Of a stretch of 64,000 bases of DNA, positions 23,362 to 34,865 are shown piece by piece. The number at the start of each line of letters is the position of its first letter. Within the stretch, counting starts at the first letter, position 1. This stretch comes from Ctena decussata (taxonomy: Eukaryota; Mollusca; Bivalvia; Lucinida; Lucinidae), in contig OZ022512.1 of assembly GCA_963989385.1 (NCBI GenBank), positions 25,999,899 to 26,063,898 of the forward strand, in the 5' to 3' direction. Made by a program: the position numbers and the translations under genes. Below the pieces are notes generated by a model. That model searched no databases. It saw only the letters and a program-made list of their open reading frames with translations, and was not told the DNA's origin.

Positions 23362-25629
23362 TTAAACACAGTTGTCCAACTCTGTTACTACGTAAAAAGA
23401 AATTCAACGAATTTTGTCACAGCTATTTACACAGCAAACTGTCACTGTAACAGCTATTCAGCGATTGTTACAGGAATTCAACGAAGGTAAACGAAGAAAA
23501 GGACTGAAATGTGAAGATTCTCAAATATTGGTAGATATATGTATATTACTTTTTCTTGGGAAAATATGGCAGAGAACATTACACAGTATGGATAAGATTT
23601 AAATAATACAAATTAAGTGACAGTTTTGTAAAATGCAAGAAAATCACCGTGGGGTCAATTTTGCAGTGAATGGAGAATAATCATCATTTCTACTTTACAA
23701 TTATTTATTGCATGCTGGTCTACAATAACAGCCATTGATGTTTAGTCATTATGTTATTTAAACCCACTGGTAGATATGATCAAATTACAATCAAAACCAT
23801 GCTTACTGAAAATTTATGTTACAGGAATTAGCAGACCCTGTTACAGTGATTAACCGAATTTCAGATTTCGGTTACAGAAATTGACCGTTTGTTTGCAATG
23901 TATTGTTAAAGTTGGATGAAAAAAAATGATTTCAATCAGATTTTAGGTCTAGTTATCGTATTTAGTATAGTTGAATGTGGGAATTTTACAAAAAAATGTA
24001 AATAACATTTGTCTGCCAGTCTTGTATGTATAGTCAGAAATTATTCCACAGATCATTATAGTGGATGAAGTAAGGTCTTTAAAACATATTGTTCCAGGAA
24101 AAGGATTCACTTTCGATTTAAGATTACACATTTCTTCTGATGTCTGCTGAGGGCTGGACGCCAAGAGAAACACTTGCCACAAGCGCAAAGTTTGTTTTTT
24201 GGTCCGTGTTTTCCCCCCATATGGTCTTTCAATGCTGCTGATGATTTGTAACTTTTCTGGCACTCCTGGCAAGCAAATTTCAATGTTTGTCCTGTACGTG
24301 CCCGTTCGTGTCTGTGATGGCTGGAATGTACTGAAAAAGCCTTGGTACACTTTTTACATTTATATGGCTTATATCCAAGCTGCACATTCCGGTGGCTAAA
24401 GTAGTTTGTCCTATTTATAAATCCCTTTCCAGCTTTTCCACAGCTGTGATTAAATTTTTTCTCATGCTTCATGTAGAGTGTAACTGTTTGTGAAGGTAGC
24501 TAAACACTGTTCACATAACAATTTGTTTTCTGAATAAGTATACTCTAGATGTAATTTTAGTTCATAATTGTCACGATAACTTTTTAAACATTCACTGCAC
24601 TCATATCTTCTGCTTTTGTGTGCACTGTTGAAATGTGTGCGTAAATTAGATTTGTGCAATGTGTCATAGAAAAAAACTTTCTTGTTCACATATAGATAAT
24701 ACTCTCTTCCGTTTTTGCGACATTGTTTCCTCTTGATTGGCTTCCTCGTGGATTTGTAGGGTTTCTCCTAGAATGGGTTCTTCAAATGTAGATGCTTCCA
24801 AACTAGGCCTTGTCCTGTAATTGCTTGTAATATTTGTAAGAGTTTGTAGCACTGGTGAATCTATTCTATTTTGCATGTCTTCCACAATGTCCAGAACACT
24901 ACTGACAATTGAATCATCCAGATAAACAGAAGATTGCTCTTCAAAAGAAAGATCTATCTTGTTGAATTTCTGTAACACAAACAGATAATTTCTGTAACAT
25001 AAAAAATAAAGTCGTTGAATTTCTGTAACATAGCAGAGAATTTTCATATAGCAAGTCAAAAGAAAAAAATGGATGAAAATATTATACTACCTATTTTTAC
25101 TGTCTTGGAAATCATTATAAATGTACAGAAAGTATACAAAATGCTACAATAGTTGACTCCTGCAGTTGCTGTAATGGGATGTTTGTGTATTTTGTTTTAT
25201 TGTGGGGATGGAGTAATGATACATATTAGTGCAAAATCAGGATGTTGCATGCTAATTACCGAAGTATATCAATTCAGCAGAAACTTACTTACCTTTGAAT
25301 ATTCAGTCTTAGACTCCTTTTGGTATAATTTAAGAATTCTTTTAATGCAGATGACCAAGCGGTTAAAACACACAGTGTGAGTAAAGTCATTTATATGATT
25401 ACTCAGAGATATTCTGCTACTCCAATTACCCAGTGTTGATAAGCCCCACCTGCAGAGGTCAGGTACATCAATTTAGATTACACACTGCTGACAGAACCTC
25501 ATTAAAATACATACTGTAAAAATAAACAAAAGGAGGAGGCGTCTGCTAATAATACTTGTCTGACAATTCCTGTAACAAAATTCGTTGAATTTCTTTTTAC
25601 GTAGTAACAGAGTTGGACAACTGTGTTAA
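23362..25629. mobile_element. 2.27-kb TTAA-flanked inverted-repeat element carrying a zinc-finger gene
   Basis: TTAA at 23362-23365 and at 25626-25629 bracket terminal inverted repeats of about 56 bp. They start CACAGTTGTCCAACTCTG, go on ACTACGTAAAAAGAAATTCA, and are identical except for one base near the inner end and one extra A next to the left TTAA. TTAA duplications are known for piggyBac and Kolobok elements, but no DDE transposase or THAP domain is seen inside. The only coding signal is the decayed C2H2 gene on the minus strand. The motif TGTTACAG(G/A)AATT recurs at the inner edges of both TIRs, at 23466, 23820 and three times at 24965-25035. I read it as a non-autonomous or captured-gene element. 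Confidence 0.8.
24107..25059 (-). pseudogene. Decayed multi-C2H2 zinc-finger gene inside the TTAA element
   Basis: On the minus strand, an acidic N-terminal part (FEEQSSVYLDDSIVSS..., then SQKRKRVLSICEQ) is followed by about six C2H2-like fingers in three overlapping frames. The first shift is at a run of seven T (A on the + strand) near 24670, the second near 24465. Intact or nearly intact fingers are YECSECLKSY... and FACQECQKSYKSSAALKDH. Others have lost ligands: YKCKKC...HERAR has Arg for the last His, the GKAGKGF finger lacks its second Cys, and the last finger is CAC...HQKKC. A possible acceptor TTTGTGTTACAG precedes FNKIDLS. C2H2 arrays bind DNA or RNA; whether this one ever bound the element's own repeats is only a thought. 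Broken by two frameshifts, or by one if the homopolymer is a read error. Confidence 0.7.
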
Positions 25630-26442
25630 ATAGTCACCAGAGTTCGATCGATGTTTTATACAGTTAAGTCAAAAATGAAGACAGGGGTACATATACCTTC
25701 TGTTGTTGTTCTTGTTGTTGTTTCAATTCTTGTAACAATTTTCCCCCAGGGGGTGGGGGGGGGGGGGCGTATCCATAGTTGCGCACACTGTGTGTACGTC
25801 CATACATATACCTTCTATTTGGAGACCTTGTATAAATTGTGATATCAAAACGATACAACTGGAAAGTCACCATTATATTATTTGCATGTCACACGATGTT
25901 TAAACATATTTAGATAGTCGTTTATCTCTTATCCCCGCTTTATCATAAGGCTGGCATAAACCTTGCCTACTTTACCAACCCCAGTTTATTTTCAGATAAA
26001 CACAAATAAATACGATTTTAATGTATAACTCTTTTATCAACCAAACAAAACAACATTTCTGCGTTGTGACGAACGTCACGGGGGTGTCGCCGCTGAGAGC
26101 AGCCGGGTTACAGTCATGTTATGAGGTGGATTAAGGGGGATTTAGCTAATGGATCGAGGTCGCCCTAACTTCAGTGCACCCTTCAGGGTTTGTTTAGATA
26201 AATATCAAGGGGTTTACGTTTCATGAACTTGCAGTGTACGAACAAAATGAATATTTTACGCAATGTTTTGCATTATTTTGTCGTTAGGTAGCAGAAGATT
26301 AGGGAAGCGAAAGTAAATACTGTAGTGACGGTAATTACAAGCGGCTCTTTGAGATATTAGATTATAGCTCCAATGGACAGAAATTCCCATGCTATACTAT
26401 GGATATAGTGGCAAGAATACAATAATAAGCACTTTCGCTAGC

Positions 26443-26510
26443 CAAGGGTACTAAGTCCACTTTGTTCCTTACATACGTATACAACAAAGTGGACTTAGTA
26501 CCCTTGTTTT
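26443..26510. repeat. Palindromic repeat, CAAGGGTACTAAGTCCACTT
   Basis: CAAGGGTACTAAGTCCACTTTGTT and its exact inverse enclose CCTTACATACGTATA, with weaker matching outside (AAGCACTTTCGC / GCGAAGATG). Confidence 0.8.
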
Positions 26511-26727
26511 GCGAAGATGAATAATGAAAGTTATGAAGCTGCTATGAAGGATTATGTTTTTTCTGAATAGCTTCAGTATAAAGCTGAATATAAGATGTAT
26601 TATTGCAATGCAACTGAGAGGAACTGACCCAATCCTATACAAACTAATTCATTGTGTTTTATTTAATTTTGATTGCGGTAATTTTAGCGGTGATTATTCT
26701 GGTAAACGCCTTTTCTGCAAAACCACT

Positions 26728-26823
26728 CCCTCTGGGCACAAAACGTTGAATCAACATAGAATCAAAATTGATTCAATGTTCAAAGTATAACCGGTTGATT
26801 CAAAATTGTGTGCCAACTGGGCT
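26728..26823. mobile_element. MITE, CCCACTGGGCACA family (copy 2)
   Basis: CTCTGGGCACAAAACGTTGA, TCAAAATTGATTCAATG, TGTGTGCCAACTGGG. Same ends and TTGAATCAA-rich core as 17810-17889. Confidence 0.75.
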
Positions 26824-27680
26824 GGTACGATTGAAGCCAAATTTGGTATAAAAATTTCATGAAAATTTGCATGGATGACCATGATAGCCGTCATGCCAAT
26901 AGTAAAACCTTTAAAAATCAAATGGCAAATAATATTGGAACTTGGTATGCAGCATTTGGGACTCATGTACTATCAAGTTTGATCAAATAATGACCCTAAG
27001 CTGCCATTTGACCTTTGAACAGAAAGGTAAAATTTGCTTTATTGTGCGTTTACATGGAAATGCTGAACATTAGGAATTACTGAGGGATATGGTATAAAAG
27101 CTGGTGAATGTAGTTAACCAAATAAATGAGAACATGAAGATTTTGAGTGCATCAGTATCATGCCCTGACTTTTGTTCAAGGTCACTAATCATCTCAACAA
27201 TTTCAAAGAGCTTCTTCTCCAAAGCCACATAGCCAAAACTGAAGTCAACTTTCATGTGCAGCTTCCATGGTTGGAGAGAAAGAATGTTTTTTTTTTTCTT
27301 TCGAATATACATGTATGTGGTGGTTGTCATGTTCATGAATGGTATTTTTTTTAAATCTTCTTCTCCAGAACCAAATGGCAGATGACAGTAAAACTGTAAA
27401 ATTTGGGACTCCTTAACTATCCTTTTATCATTCAAAAGATGACCTCAGGTTGGTCTTTGACCGTTATACAGAAAGGAAAATTCAGATCTTTGTGCATTTG
27501 AACAAGTTAGATTTCTCTGACACTACTAAAGTCGCTGGGTATGTTGTCAACTAAATGTATACACGAAAATGCTTTAGTAATAGAGGTCAAGGTCATTTTA
27601 CCTTTGTTCAAGGTCACTGACATTTAACAAATTTCACACAGCTTTTCCTCCAAAGTCACTGTACAGTTTGAAGCCAAATA
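26824..27680 (+). repeat. Decayed ~460-bp-unit tandem-core repeat
   Basis: Degraded versions of the 16108 and 59135 units: TTGGTATGCAGCATTTGGGA, CTTCTTCTCCAGAACCAAAT, TTTGACCTTTGAACAGAAAGG, AGAGGTCAAGGTCATTTTAC. About two units, no recognisable ends; the copy is old. Confidence 0.7.
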
Positions 27681-27718
27681 AGCCGCGACACGACAAAACC
27701 AACAATGTGGCATGTGCG
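27681..27718. repeat. Left-end fragment of the GAGCCGCGACACGAC MITE (copy 4)
   Basis: AGCCGCGACACGACAAAACC, AACAATGTGGCATGTGCGC, then unrelated sequence. Only the first ~38 bases remain. Confidence 0.8.
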
Positions 27719-27950
27719 CGAGATTTTCTACATGTCCTCTTTCATTGATTACAATTGGGGTTACCAGGTACCTGGGGCTACTCATAAAGGACAAAAAATG
27801 CTTCCCAAAGGAGCAAATTATTTTTTTTTACACGAAGCAACCCCGCCCCCTCCCCCCCTCTTCTTCTCACTTCCCCTTGAAAGTCTTCACATGAGAGGAA
27901 CCTCAGAATGCGCTGATCATTTAAAGGCGTATCGGGAAGATCTTAAATGG

Positions 27951-28165
27951 CCCACTGGGGACTCAATTAATGTGAAGCCAACATTGAATCAACTTTTTTT
28001 CAACGTCATGACGTTGAATCAATATATTGATTCACCGTTGTGTGCCAATCGGAGCACTGCTCGGCAAATTCCGTAAATCACGGAATTGGCCAATTCCGTA
28101 AAGCCAATTCCGTAAATCATGGAATTGGCCGAGCGGTGTTCCGATTGCGTTTTGAGCCTGCTGGG
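27951..28165. mobile_element. CCCACTGGG MITE (copy 3) split by a hairpin MITE
   Basis: The outer element starts CCCACTGGGGACTCAATTAA and has TTGAATCAA motifs to GTTGTGTGCC. It is then interrupted and ends GAGCCTGCTGGGA at 28165. Confidence 0.7.
28046..28147. mobile_element. Hairpin MITE, AATCGGAACACCGCTCGG family (copy 2), nested
   Basis: CAATCGGAGCACTGCTCGGC...GGCCGAGCGGTGTTCCGATT, with an internal partial duplication (AATTCCGTAAATCA twice). It lies inside the MITE at 27951-28165. Confidence 0.8.
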
Positions 28166-28589
28166 ATGGGTGCATGGACTGCTTTTTGCGTTACTGTTAG
28201 ATACCTTTTTCATTGTCTCGCGCTGCCTTATTAAGAGAAAACTGACAATTTTTGTCCGCAGTCAGAAGACAAATTAACAGATTAATCTACTTACCAAGTC
28301 TCCAGTAGCTATAATGTTAAGGGTTTAAATGTTACTAGTAGCCAGAAAGTCTAATTCGGTAAGTATCTTTCCTGGTCTGGCATATCATAATTATAGACTT
28401 ATATATATATAGCTTATATTGACGAGTTTATCAGAGCTAAGGCAGACTGTCCCAATACATATGGAGAATAACGTGCTGTAACTAAAAACAGAGCTCTAAT
28501 TTGGATTTTGATGCCCCCTCCCACTTCCCCGCCTCCACACTCCACCCCCTACCCCCATCCACACAAAGGTGGAATAGGGACATGTTTTG

Positions 28590-29480
28590 GAGCGGATCCC
28601 GTTGGTATCAGAATCGACGTCCGCGTCACAACTTGTCCGCACAATATCTCTGGAAAGATGTAAATGGATTTTAACCAAACTTGTGTAGATACATTATTGG
28701 GACCGGCTTAGAGTTTATGTTTTGACAGCTTTGGCTCTATTTTCAGTGACATAAGCGGACTTGGACTGTCAAAATTTTGGCGTCGGCGTAACAGTTGCTT
28801 GTCAGCGCAATGTCTCTTGATTAAGTGTGTGGATTTTCACTAAACTTACATGGATTTATTATTTGGACAATACAAGAAGCTGATAAGGATTAGGTTTTTG
28901 TGACCTTGGCCATACTTCCAAGGCCACGCGGTTTAGACTGTTTAAATACTAGTAGCTCTTGAATCAACCGGTGGATTTTCATCAAACTTGCTTGAACATA
29001 TCCGACTGAGACGAGCCAAAAGGCTGATGATTTTTTGTGACACTGACCTCAATTTTAAGGTCATATGAGCTCTTATTGTGTAACAGTTTCCTCACAAATA
29101 ACTTGTGTGCATCATATTGGTGGATTTACACCAAACTTGTGTAAATATATCACTTGGACAAAGCAAACCTGATTTCATTTCGTGACTTTGACCTTAATTT
29201 CAAGGTCACACGAGAACTTAAGAAAGTGTCACTTTCTGGTATATGAACCAGTATGCGGAATTTCACCACCCTTGCGTAGATATATCACTGAGATAAATCA
29301 AAGAAGTATTGGTGACCTTTAAGCCAGTTTCAAGGTCACAGGCGGACTTAGACTTACTTTTTTTTAAAGAAAAAAAAAATCATTTTTGCACATAATATTA
29401 TCTCTCGGACCTATCCTTATACGATTAGGAGGATTCAACGACTTGAATAGATTTAGACGACCTTGATCTTATTTTCAAAT
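28590..29480 (+). repeat. Decayed tandem array, ~150-bp units with TTTCAAGGTCACA
   Basis: Five to six worn units share GGATTTTCAC(C)AAACTTG, TATATCACTTGGACAAA, GTGAC(C)TTGACCT and TTTCAAGGTCACA(C/G)G. The core differs from both the 146-bp and 460-bp cores but has the same AAGGTCA hexamers. No element ends are recognisable. Confidence 0.65.
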
Positions 29481-29757
29481 TCAGTACCGAAACTTAGCAA
29501 CCTTTGAGATATGAAACTGCGGTAAATTGCGCTGGTGGAAGGGTGTGTGTGCCTCAGTTGAGGGGGTGGGGAGGGTGAGGGAGGCGGGTGCATTTTTTCT
29601 TTCTCAAAAGCATTAAATAGTTTCAATTTATTCACGAAAGACCTGATTATTGCACAGTATTGACTTTGAAAATTCCTTGTAAAGCAATCATACCTGCTGC
29701 TTGGGGCTTTAGCTTGTTGACGAAGCACGTAAATGTTTTGCCATTACTCAAGTGTGC

Positions 29758-29808
29758 ACGTTAGTAGTAAGGGCGTCATAGTGACGTCCTTATTACTACT
29801 CACGTTAC
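29758..29808. repeat. Short palindrome, CGTTAGTAGTAAGGGCGTCA
   Basis: CGTTAGTAGTAAGGGCGTCA and TGACGTCCTTATTACTACT are near-inverses with almost no loop. Confidence 0.7.
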
Positions 29809-30262
29809 ATTTAACTTCAAACTTCCTTGGTCTGCGAAGTTTGAAATTTTACTTTAGAAGCATATCTTAAATTGGACACATTTCTCCTCTTTGATGTGAG
29901 TTGATCAGATTTTCATTTGATACAATTTGCTATGATCAACTTTTCAACAATATTTACGACTGTTTTAGGACGCTAAGCATGACTGATAATCTTTTTTAGT
30001 TTTGTGAGAAAATCCAAAATTTGTATTTTCTTCTTTTATGATATAATATTCGAGGCGCCACTTGTTTTAAATAATACTGTCTATAAAACACATATGAATT
30101 TGCCAAATCTGATAGGTCTGGTACTAAAAGCTCCTAAACACGAGCAAATACGCCTTGAATGACGTGTGAGCAGTGATACTCAAATCAGCATGCGCATCCA
30201 TATCACAAGACTTAGATCTTTTGTTTTCGCTATGTTGATTCCCCAGTATACATAGATAACGT

Positions 30263-30332
30263 GTGCAAACCACGGAGACTCAGATCAGACTGCGCACATG
30301 CGCAGTCTGATCTGAGTCTTCGCTGTTTGCAC
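30263..30332. repeat. Palindrome, AGACTCAGATCAGACTGCGC family
   Basis: GTGCAAACCACGGAGACTCA and GATCAGACTGCGCACATGCG face GCGCAGTCTGATCTGAGTCT and TCGCTGTTTGCAC. Copies at 40733, 42265 and 55272. Confidence 0.8.
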
Positions 30333-30712
30333 ATGCCGCAATGACACTTTTAAAGTGAAGCACCCAAAATGTGATTTATTATAAACAATGTTTCAAAAAA
30401 ACTTTGAGACAGGTAAACATATCGAACATGTTAGAGAATTGTTTTTGATCTTGTAATAATGTAAATCTTTTCATGTAACACTTTAACACAGATATATTTT
30501 ACAGATATAAATGCATTATTAGGAAAATGTTTCGAGGTTTCGGTCAGGGCCCTTTTTTTGGATGAGAGCTTTTGTACCTTAAGATATCTGCAACCTTTAA
30601 ACCGCCATACTTTGGTCTCGGCCCCATTTCAGAACACCTTATCACTTTATCAGTCTACTGGCTCGTTTTTGATACAGCCAGAGTTATGTCATCGTTTTTT
30701 CAGGCTTTCTGT

Positions 30713-31006
30713 TTGATTGATTTTTGATTGATTCATTTTCTGACTATTTGACTGACTGTTTGGTTGATTGATTGATTGATTGATTGATTGACCGAACGAC
30801 CAACCGACCGATCGATTGATTGATCGATCGATTGAGTGATTGATTGATTGATTGATGGACCAACCGACCGATTGATCGATTGATGAATGGATGGATGGAT
30901 GGAACGGACGGATTTATTGACTGATTGATTGATTGATTAACTACAAACTTATTACTTGAGCAGTTATAGATTGAAATGGTTGATTGACTGTATAGTATGT
31001 GCTTGG

Positions 31007-31048
<42 letters not shown>

Positions 31049-31051
31049 CAT
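30713..31051. repeat. (GATT)n-rich simple repeat region
   Basis: Several GATTGATTGATT runs with GACCAACCGACCGATC and GATGGATGGAT variants. The longest pure run ends at about 31048. Confidence 0.9.
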
Positions 31052-31463
31052 GAATATACTGATAGTCCCTCTTTGCTTATACAGCCAGTTATTTCTTACG
31101 GCCGTATACATGATATGATATATGAGCTCTATTTCGCATTGTATTTTTTCTCGGCTCAGCCGAGTATAATTTCAGTTTTGTTCCATATTTCACAAGATTT
31201 CATTCAGGGTCAAATAACGCGTATGTCAAAATTTAGCCAATAATATCAAAGGTCAATGAATATTTAATCTTCGTTTTTTTCCCGTTGTACTGCACTGCGT
31301 GAAGACTAACCCCGCGTGAGATGTTAATTCAAAATGTTTCTCCCGTTTGTAAATTTACAATGGAAATTTTATCGAAAACAAAACTTTCTTTTTACCTTCG
31401 ATTTCTACTTTCGGCTTAATACACACAAACAAACATTGCATCATGTTGGTAACTGTTTTGCAG

Positions 31464-31536
31464 TTAGGTCAATCTCAAGATTGGCCGCGGTCCATTTTGG
31501 AATTCCAAATTGGACAGTTCAATCTTGAGATAGGTC
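31464..31536. repeat. Palindromic repeat, AGGTCAATCTCAAGATTG
   Basis: TAGGTCAATCTCAAGATTGG and TCCATTTTGGAATTC face their inverse CCAAATTGGA and CAATCTTGAGATAGGTC. Confidence 0.75.
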
Positions 31537-31940
31537 ATTGTCGCTTCCCAGTTCAAAATTACGGTTGCTGGTGCCTATGGACATAGCTCACTTGAGTCAT
31601 ATTCATGAAAGTTATTGTCATCTCTTCAACGTAGGCCAGAGACATATCACAAAACTCACTTCCATTAATGTGCGCCGATTATCTTTTTTTAAGATTTTCC
31701 TTGTTATGCTATGATGCAGTTTGTTAAATGTAAAAAAAAAATCATTTCAATAAATTATTGAACTTTATGATACTCGTAACTGATTGTTTTAATCACGCTA
31801 GCGCGAATGGTTTGATATACCGTAATTACATGTATTTCAAAAACTGTAATACCTTTTCCAATTTCTTCAATTTATGTTAAATGTGGTTGTGACAATTTAA
31901 CTTTGCTAGCCGGTGTTGTGTCTGAAAATGCTGAGTAAAT

Positions 31941-32008
31941 GCCGAACATTGTAGACCCACATCAGACTGCTTAAGAGCAGTCCGATGTGGGTCTACAATG
32001 TTTTGCTT
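31941..32008. repeat. Palindromic repeat, GAACATTGTAGACCCACATC
   Basis: GAACATTGTAGACCCACATC then AGACTGCTTAAGAGCAGT, then GATGTGGGTCTACAATGTT. It lies about 500 bp upstream of the BAMBI-like start codon. The diverged arms resemble the GTGTAGATC hairpins. Confidence 0.75.
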
Positions 32009-32499
32009 ATTTGCATGACTGACCCAATACTTTATTTTTTGCATTTTTTTCGTGAACAGGCGCGACAAACCAGGAAAAAATACAATTTATTAATATTAAC
32101 ACAGCAGAAAAAACAAAGCCCGTTTTCATAAAAATCTAATAGCGTTCCACATGAGTTTAGATACACAGGTAGCAAAACTCTAAGCCAATCGCCTTGTGTT
32201 TCTCTTATCTCCGATCTTTCACTCAATCGTTATAATGAAGCAATACGTTAAGGTTTCGTGGTTTACTGTACAATATCCAGTGAGATATAGCACACAGTGT
32301 GGTTATATGTAGCTATATATTCACTGTATATCATAAATATTAGCTACTGCTACTGAAACAATCTTATACAGTTTTCTCTGAGGATTGAGTGATAAAAGAC
32401 ACACGCACAATGTGATAAGCAATTTTCAGGAGAAAGTTTTGGATATATTGGCCAATTTTCTGACTTGTTGAAGTTGGAATAATTCCGGAATTTGGAGCA

Positions 32500-32566
32500 A
32501 TGAATCTCTGGGTGTATGTCTCAGCTGTTTGTTTGTGTGGTTGGAAGTTGTTAGCCTTCGTGGAAG
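32500..32566 (+). CDS. BAMBI-like gene, exon 1: signal peptide
   Basis: ATG at 32500 opens MNLWVYVSAVCLCGWKLLAF-VE, a classic signal peptide with a hydrophobic core. The exon ends G|GTAAGC, donor GT at 32567-32568, in phase 1. An in-frame TGA at 32461-32463 and no intervening ATG make this the first in-frame Met; G at -3 is acceptable context. The next exon with a compatible phase and domain is 29 kb downstream (61612), and the joined codon is Gly. Vertebrate BAMBI likewise puts its signal peptide in exon 1, the ectodomain in exon 2 and the membrane part in exon 3. This exon is too short to show in an ordinary open-frame search. The link to exon 2 is inferred from phase and protein logic, not from a transcript. 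Confidence 0.75.
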
Positions 32567-32898
32567 GTAAGCATGTAATGGGAAAAACATGTTATGTTTT
32601 TATGTTCTGCCATTTTTTCCAAGGTTTGTTCTTCTGTACTGACTGAGGTGGGGCTGCAGATAAGCCACTTTTAGGGGCGTCGTGTTTAAGCATAAATTCG
32701 GACCGATTTGCATGAGCAAGCAGCCAGGCTGGTGCTCCAGAGTAGCAGTCTGATCAGAGTCTGTCTGTTTGCCAACATGTTTAGATAGGACACATATGGA
32801 AATACTCTAAAACTGCAAGATTGTAATGAAAAGTAACGGTTAATAGGTAGGCTTATCTTGTTTATTTATTTTGTAAATTGATAAAATATAAAGCAAAA

Positions 32899-32929
32899 TA
32901 ATGATAATAATAATAATAATAATAATAAC
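32899..32929. repeat. (AAT)n microsatellite
   Basis: About nine AAT units. Confidence 0.9.
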
Positions 32930-33111
32930 AAATTAATAAATAGATAAAAACAAAAAAAACAGCAACAGCAAAAAGAAACGAGAGAAATGGATGTTTACAA
33001 TCGACTGTCAGTTGCAATCTTAACGTTTTTGTCTATTTACAGTTAGCTGTAAATAGCCAAAAAACTTAATATGGCTTCTTACAGTCAGCAGTAAGTAGCC
33101 TCTGACTAAAA

Positions 33112-33181
33112 TATATGTTATTGTAATTCATCAGAACTGCCTCGAAGAGGCGGTTTTGAAGAAACCCCACAACATATATTT
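33112..33181. repeat. Decayed hairpin of the CATATGTTGTGACCCCTCAT family
   Basis: AATATATGTTATTGTAATTC with AACTGCCTCGAAGAGGCGGTT and ACCCCACAACATATATTTTG. The fold is kept in the centre and worn outside. Confidence 0.6.
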
Positions 33182-33573
33182 TGTTGAAAATGAAAACAAA
33201 CACGATTCTCTTTCCAAAAATTCTTTCATATCTAGAGCTCTCGCGAGTTCTGTATATTTGTTGAATTTCTTACCTAATTGTGTGGCAAAAATGAGATTTG
33301 TTTCTTTAACATGTTGTAGTGTGAAATCAATATCTTGGATATGTTTCAATTTAGTTCATTCTTGGCCTAATCAGTGCTGCCATGAAATTGTTTGACATTT
33401 CCTATGGTTTTAAATTCATCCTAAGATTTTTTTCGATGCTGCAAAAATTCAGAAATAAAGTTAAAGCTACATGAAATTTAGTTACTTATACCACCCTTAC
33501 CAGAAAACGCCAACTTTAGCACAAACTATTTCGCAGTAAGCAAGGTCTACACTAGTAATGGTGGTATTAAATA

Positions 33574-33674
33574 GTAATATCATGGTTTGTCCATCTGTAC
33601 GGGAGATAATCCACTCGCTGAAGCTCGTGGATTATCTCCTCGTACAGGCGGACAAACCATGGTATAACTATTAC
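33574..33674. repeat. ~100-bp palindrome, CATGGTTTGTCCATCTGTAC
   Basis: TAGTAATATCATGGTTTGTC and GGGAGATAATCCAC face their inverses (GTGGATTATCTCC, GGACAAACCATGGTATAACTA) around TCGCTGAAGCTC. Confidence 0.85.
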
Positions 33675-33920
33675 ATATTTGTTGATAAAACTGTCAACGT
33701 TGATTAAATTCGGGTTCATTCCCCCTTTATGACTCATACCATCAACATTAATATCATATGTATTGCATTTATAGATTTGTTTCTTAGTTCATTCACTTGA
33801 TGCATATACATGTATATAAACGATTTCATTAAACTGGATAAATAAATAAAATGTCAAAAAGATAACATATATAATATAAATAAAATCACTGTAAAAACAC
33901 ATCAGCTGGTCTTCTTTACT

Positions 33921-33988
33921 GTTATTATATTTATTTATTTATTTATTATTTATTTATTTATGGATTTATTCATTTATTTATTTACTCC
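33921..33988. repeat. (TTTA)n microsatellite
   Basis: TTATTTATTTATTTATTATT and related units with a few breaks. Confidence 0.9.
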
Positions 33989-34496
33989 ATTTTGGCTTAA
34001 AAATTAATAACGACGTTCGTCATGTTCGTACTTAATATTTTTTTCATTCTTCCATGAAAACTGCTTCTTCATTCAACAGTTAAACTATCTTCTCTTCGAA
34101 CAGAAGAGGACACGGACAGACTGTATGTCAGGAAGTGCCGCTTAGCCCCTTGGGGAACATCTTTATGAAAACTGGACGAAACAATCTTCATCCGATTAGT
34201 TAAAATCCCCAAAAATCAATTTAAATTGTTACATATAGGAAAGAACAATAATTTATTGGTGCATTGCATGCAAATGCTGTTAATAGATATACAGAAGTGC
34301 ACCAGCAAAGACTAAGACCAGTCTGTGCATCTATCGCGCAGCATGGAATGAGTTTTTATTGTTGGACACACCACGAATGGACCCAGAGGAATCAGCATTG
34401 GTAGGGTCAAGTCAGGTCAATTCGGACAGCGGGTTAATTCGGACAGTGACATTGTTTCCTTTATATATCATATGTTTGGAATTAAAACAAAATAAA

Positions 34497-34567
34497 CTGG
34501 GCAAACAGTGAAAGTCCTGATGAGACGGCTCATGATGAGCCGTCTCATTTGGATTTTCACTGTTTGC
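34497..34567. repeat. Palindromic repeat, CAAACAGTGAAAGTCCTGAT
   Basis: GCAAACAGTGAAAGTCCTGA, GAGACGGCTCATGATGAGCCGTCTC in parts, GATTTTCACTGTTTGC. A member of the hairpin family with 46610 and 52405. Confidence 0.8.
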
Positions 34568-34675
34568 AGTGGTATGTCTGAATTGACCGGCTGTCCGAAG
34601 TTACACGTCTCGACCTACGGGTGCTGTGCATTAAATGCTTTACATAGTCATACGTTTAGAGTTTTGCCTTAAGGG

Positions 34676-34865
34676 GAATGGATACACTTTCAGTGGAAGC
34701 AACTCTTTCGTTTTGCCTCCCCTCTCAGTGAGTGTCATTTTTGCTCTAAAATAAATATTCTTTTCTTTAAGAGTAGATCCCCGTTTTTTTTTTTTCAGGG
34801 AAGCAAACAGGAAGTCACATAAGTTGTTCCCCCTTTATAAAAATGGTAAAAACGTAGAGGTGAAT
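34676..34865. repeat. Fold-back MITE, GGGGAAGCAACTC family
   Basis: ATGGATACACTTTCAGTGGA, GCAACTCTTTCGTTTTGCCT, TCTTTAAGAGTAGATCCCC, GGAAGCAAACAGGAAGTCAC. Closest to 7250-7465. Confidence 0.65.

Noticed and set aside
30713..31051. Possible CRISPR-like or regulatory array
   Set aside because: Plain GATT tetranucleotide repeats without spacers.
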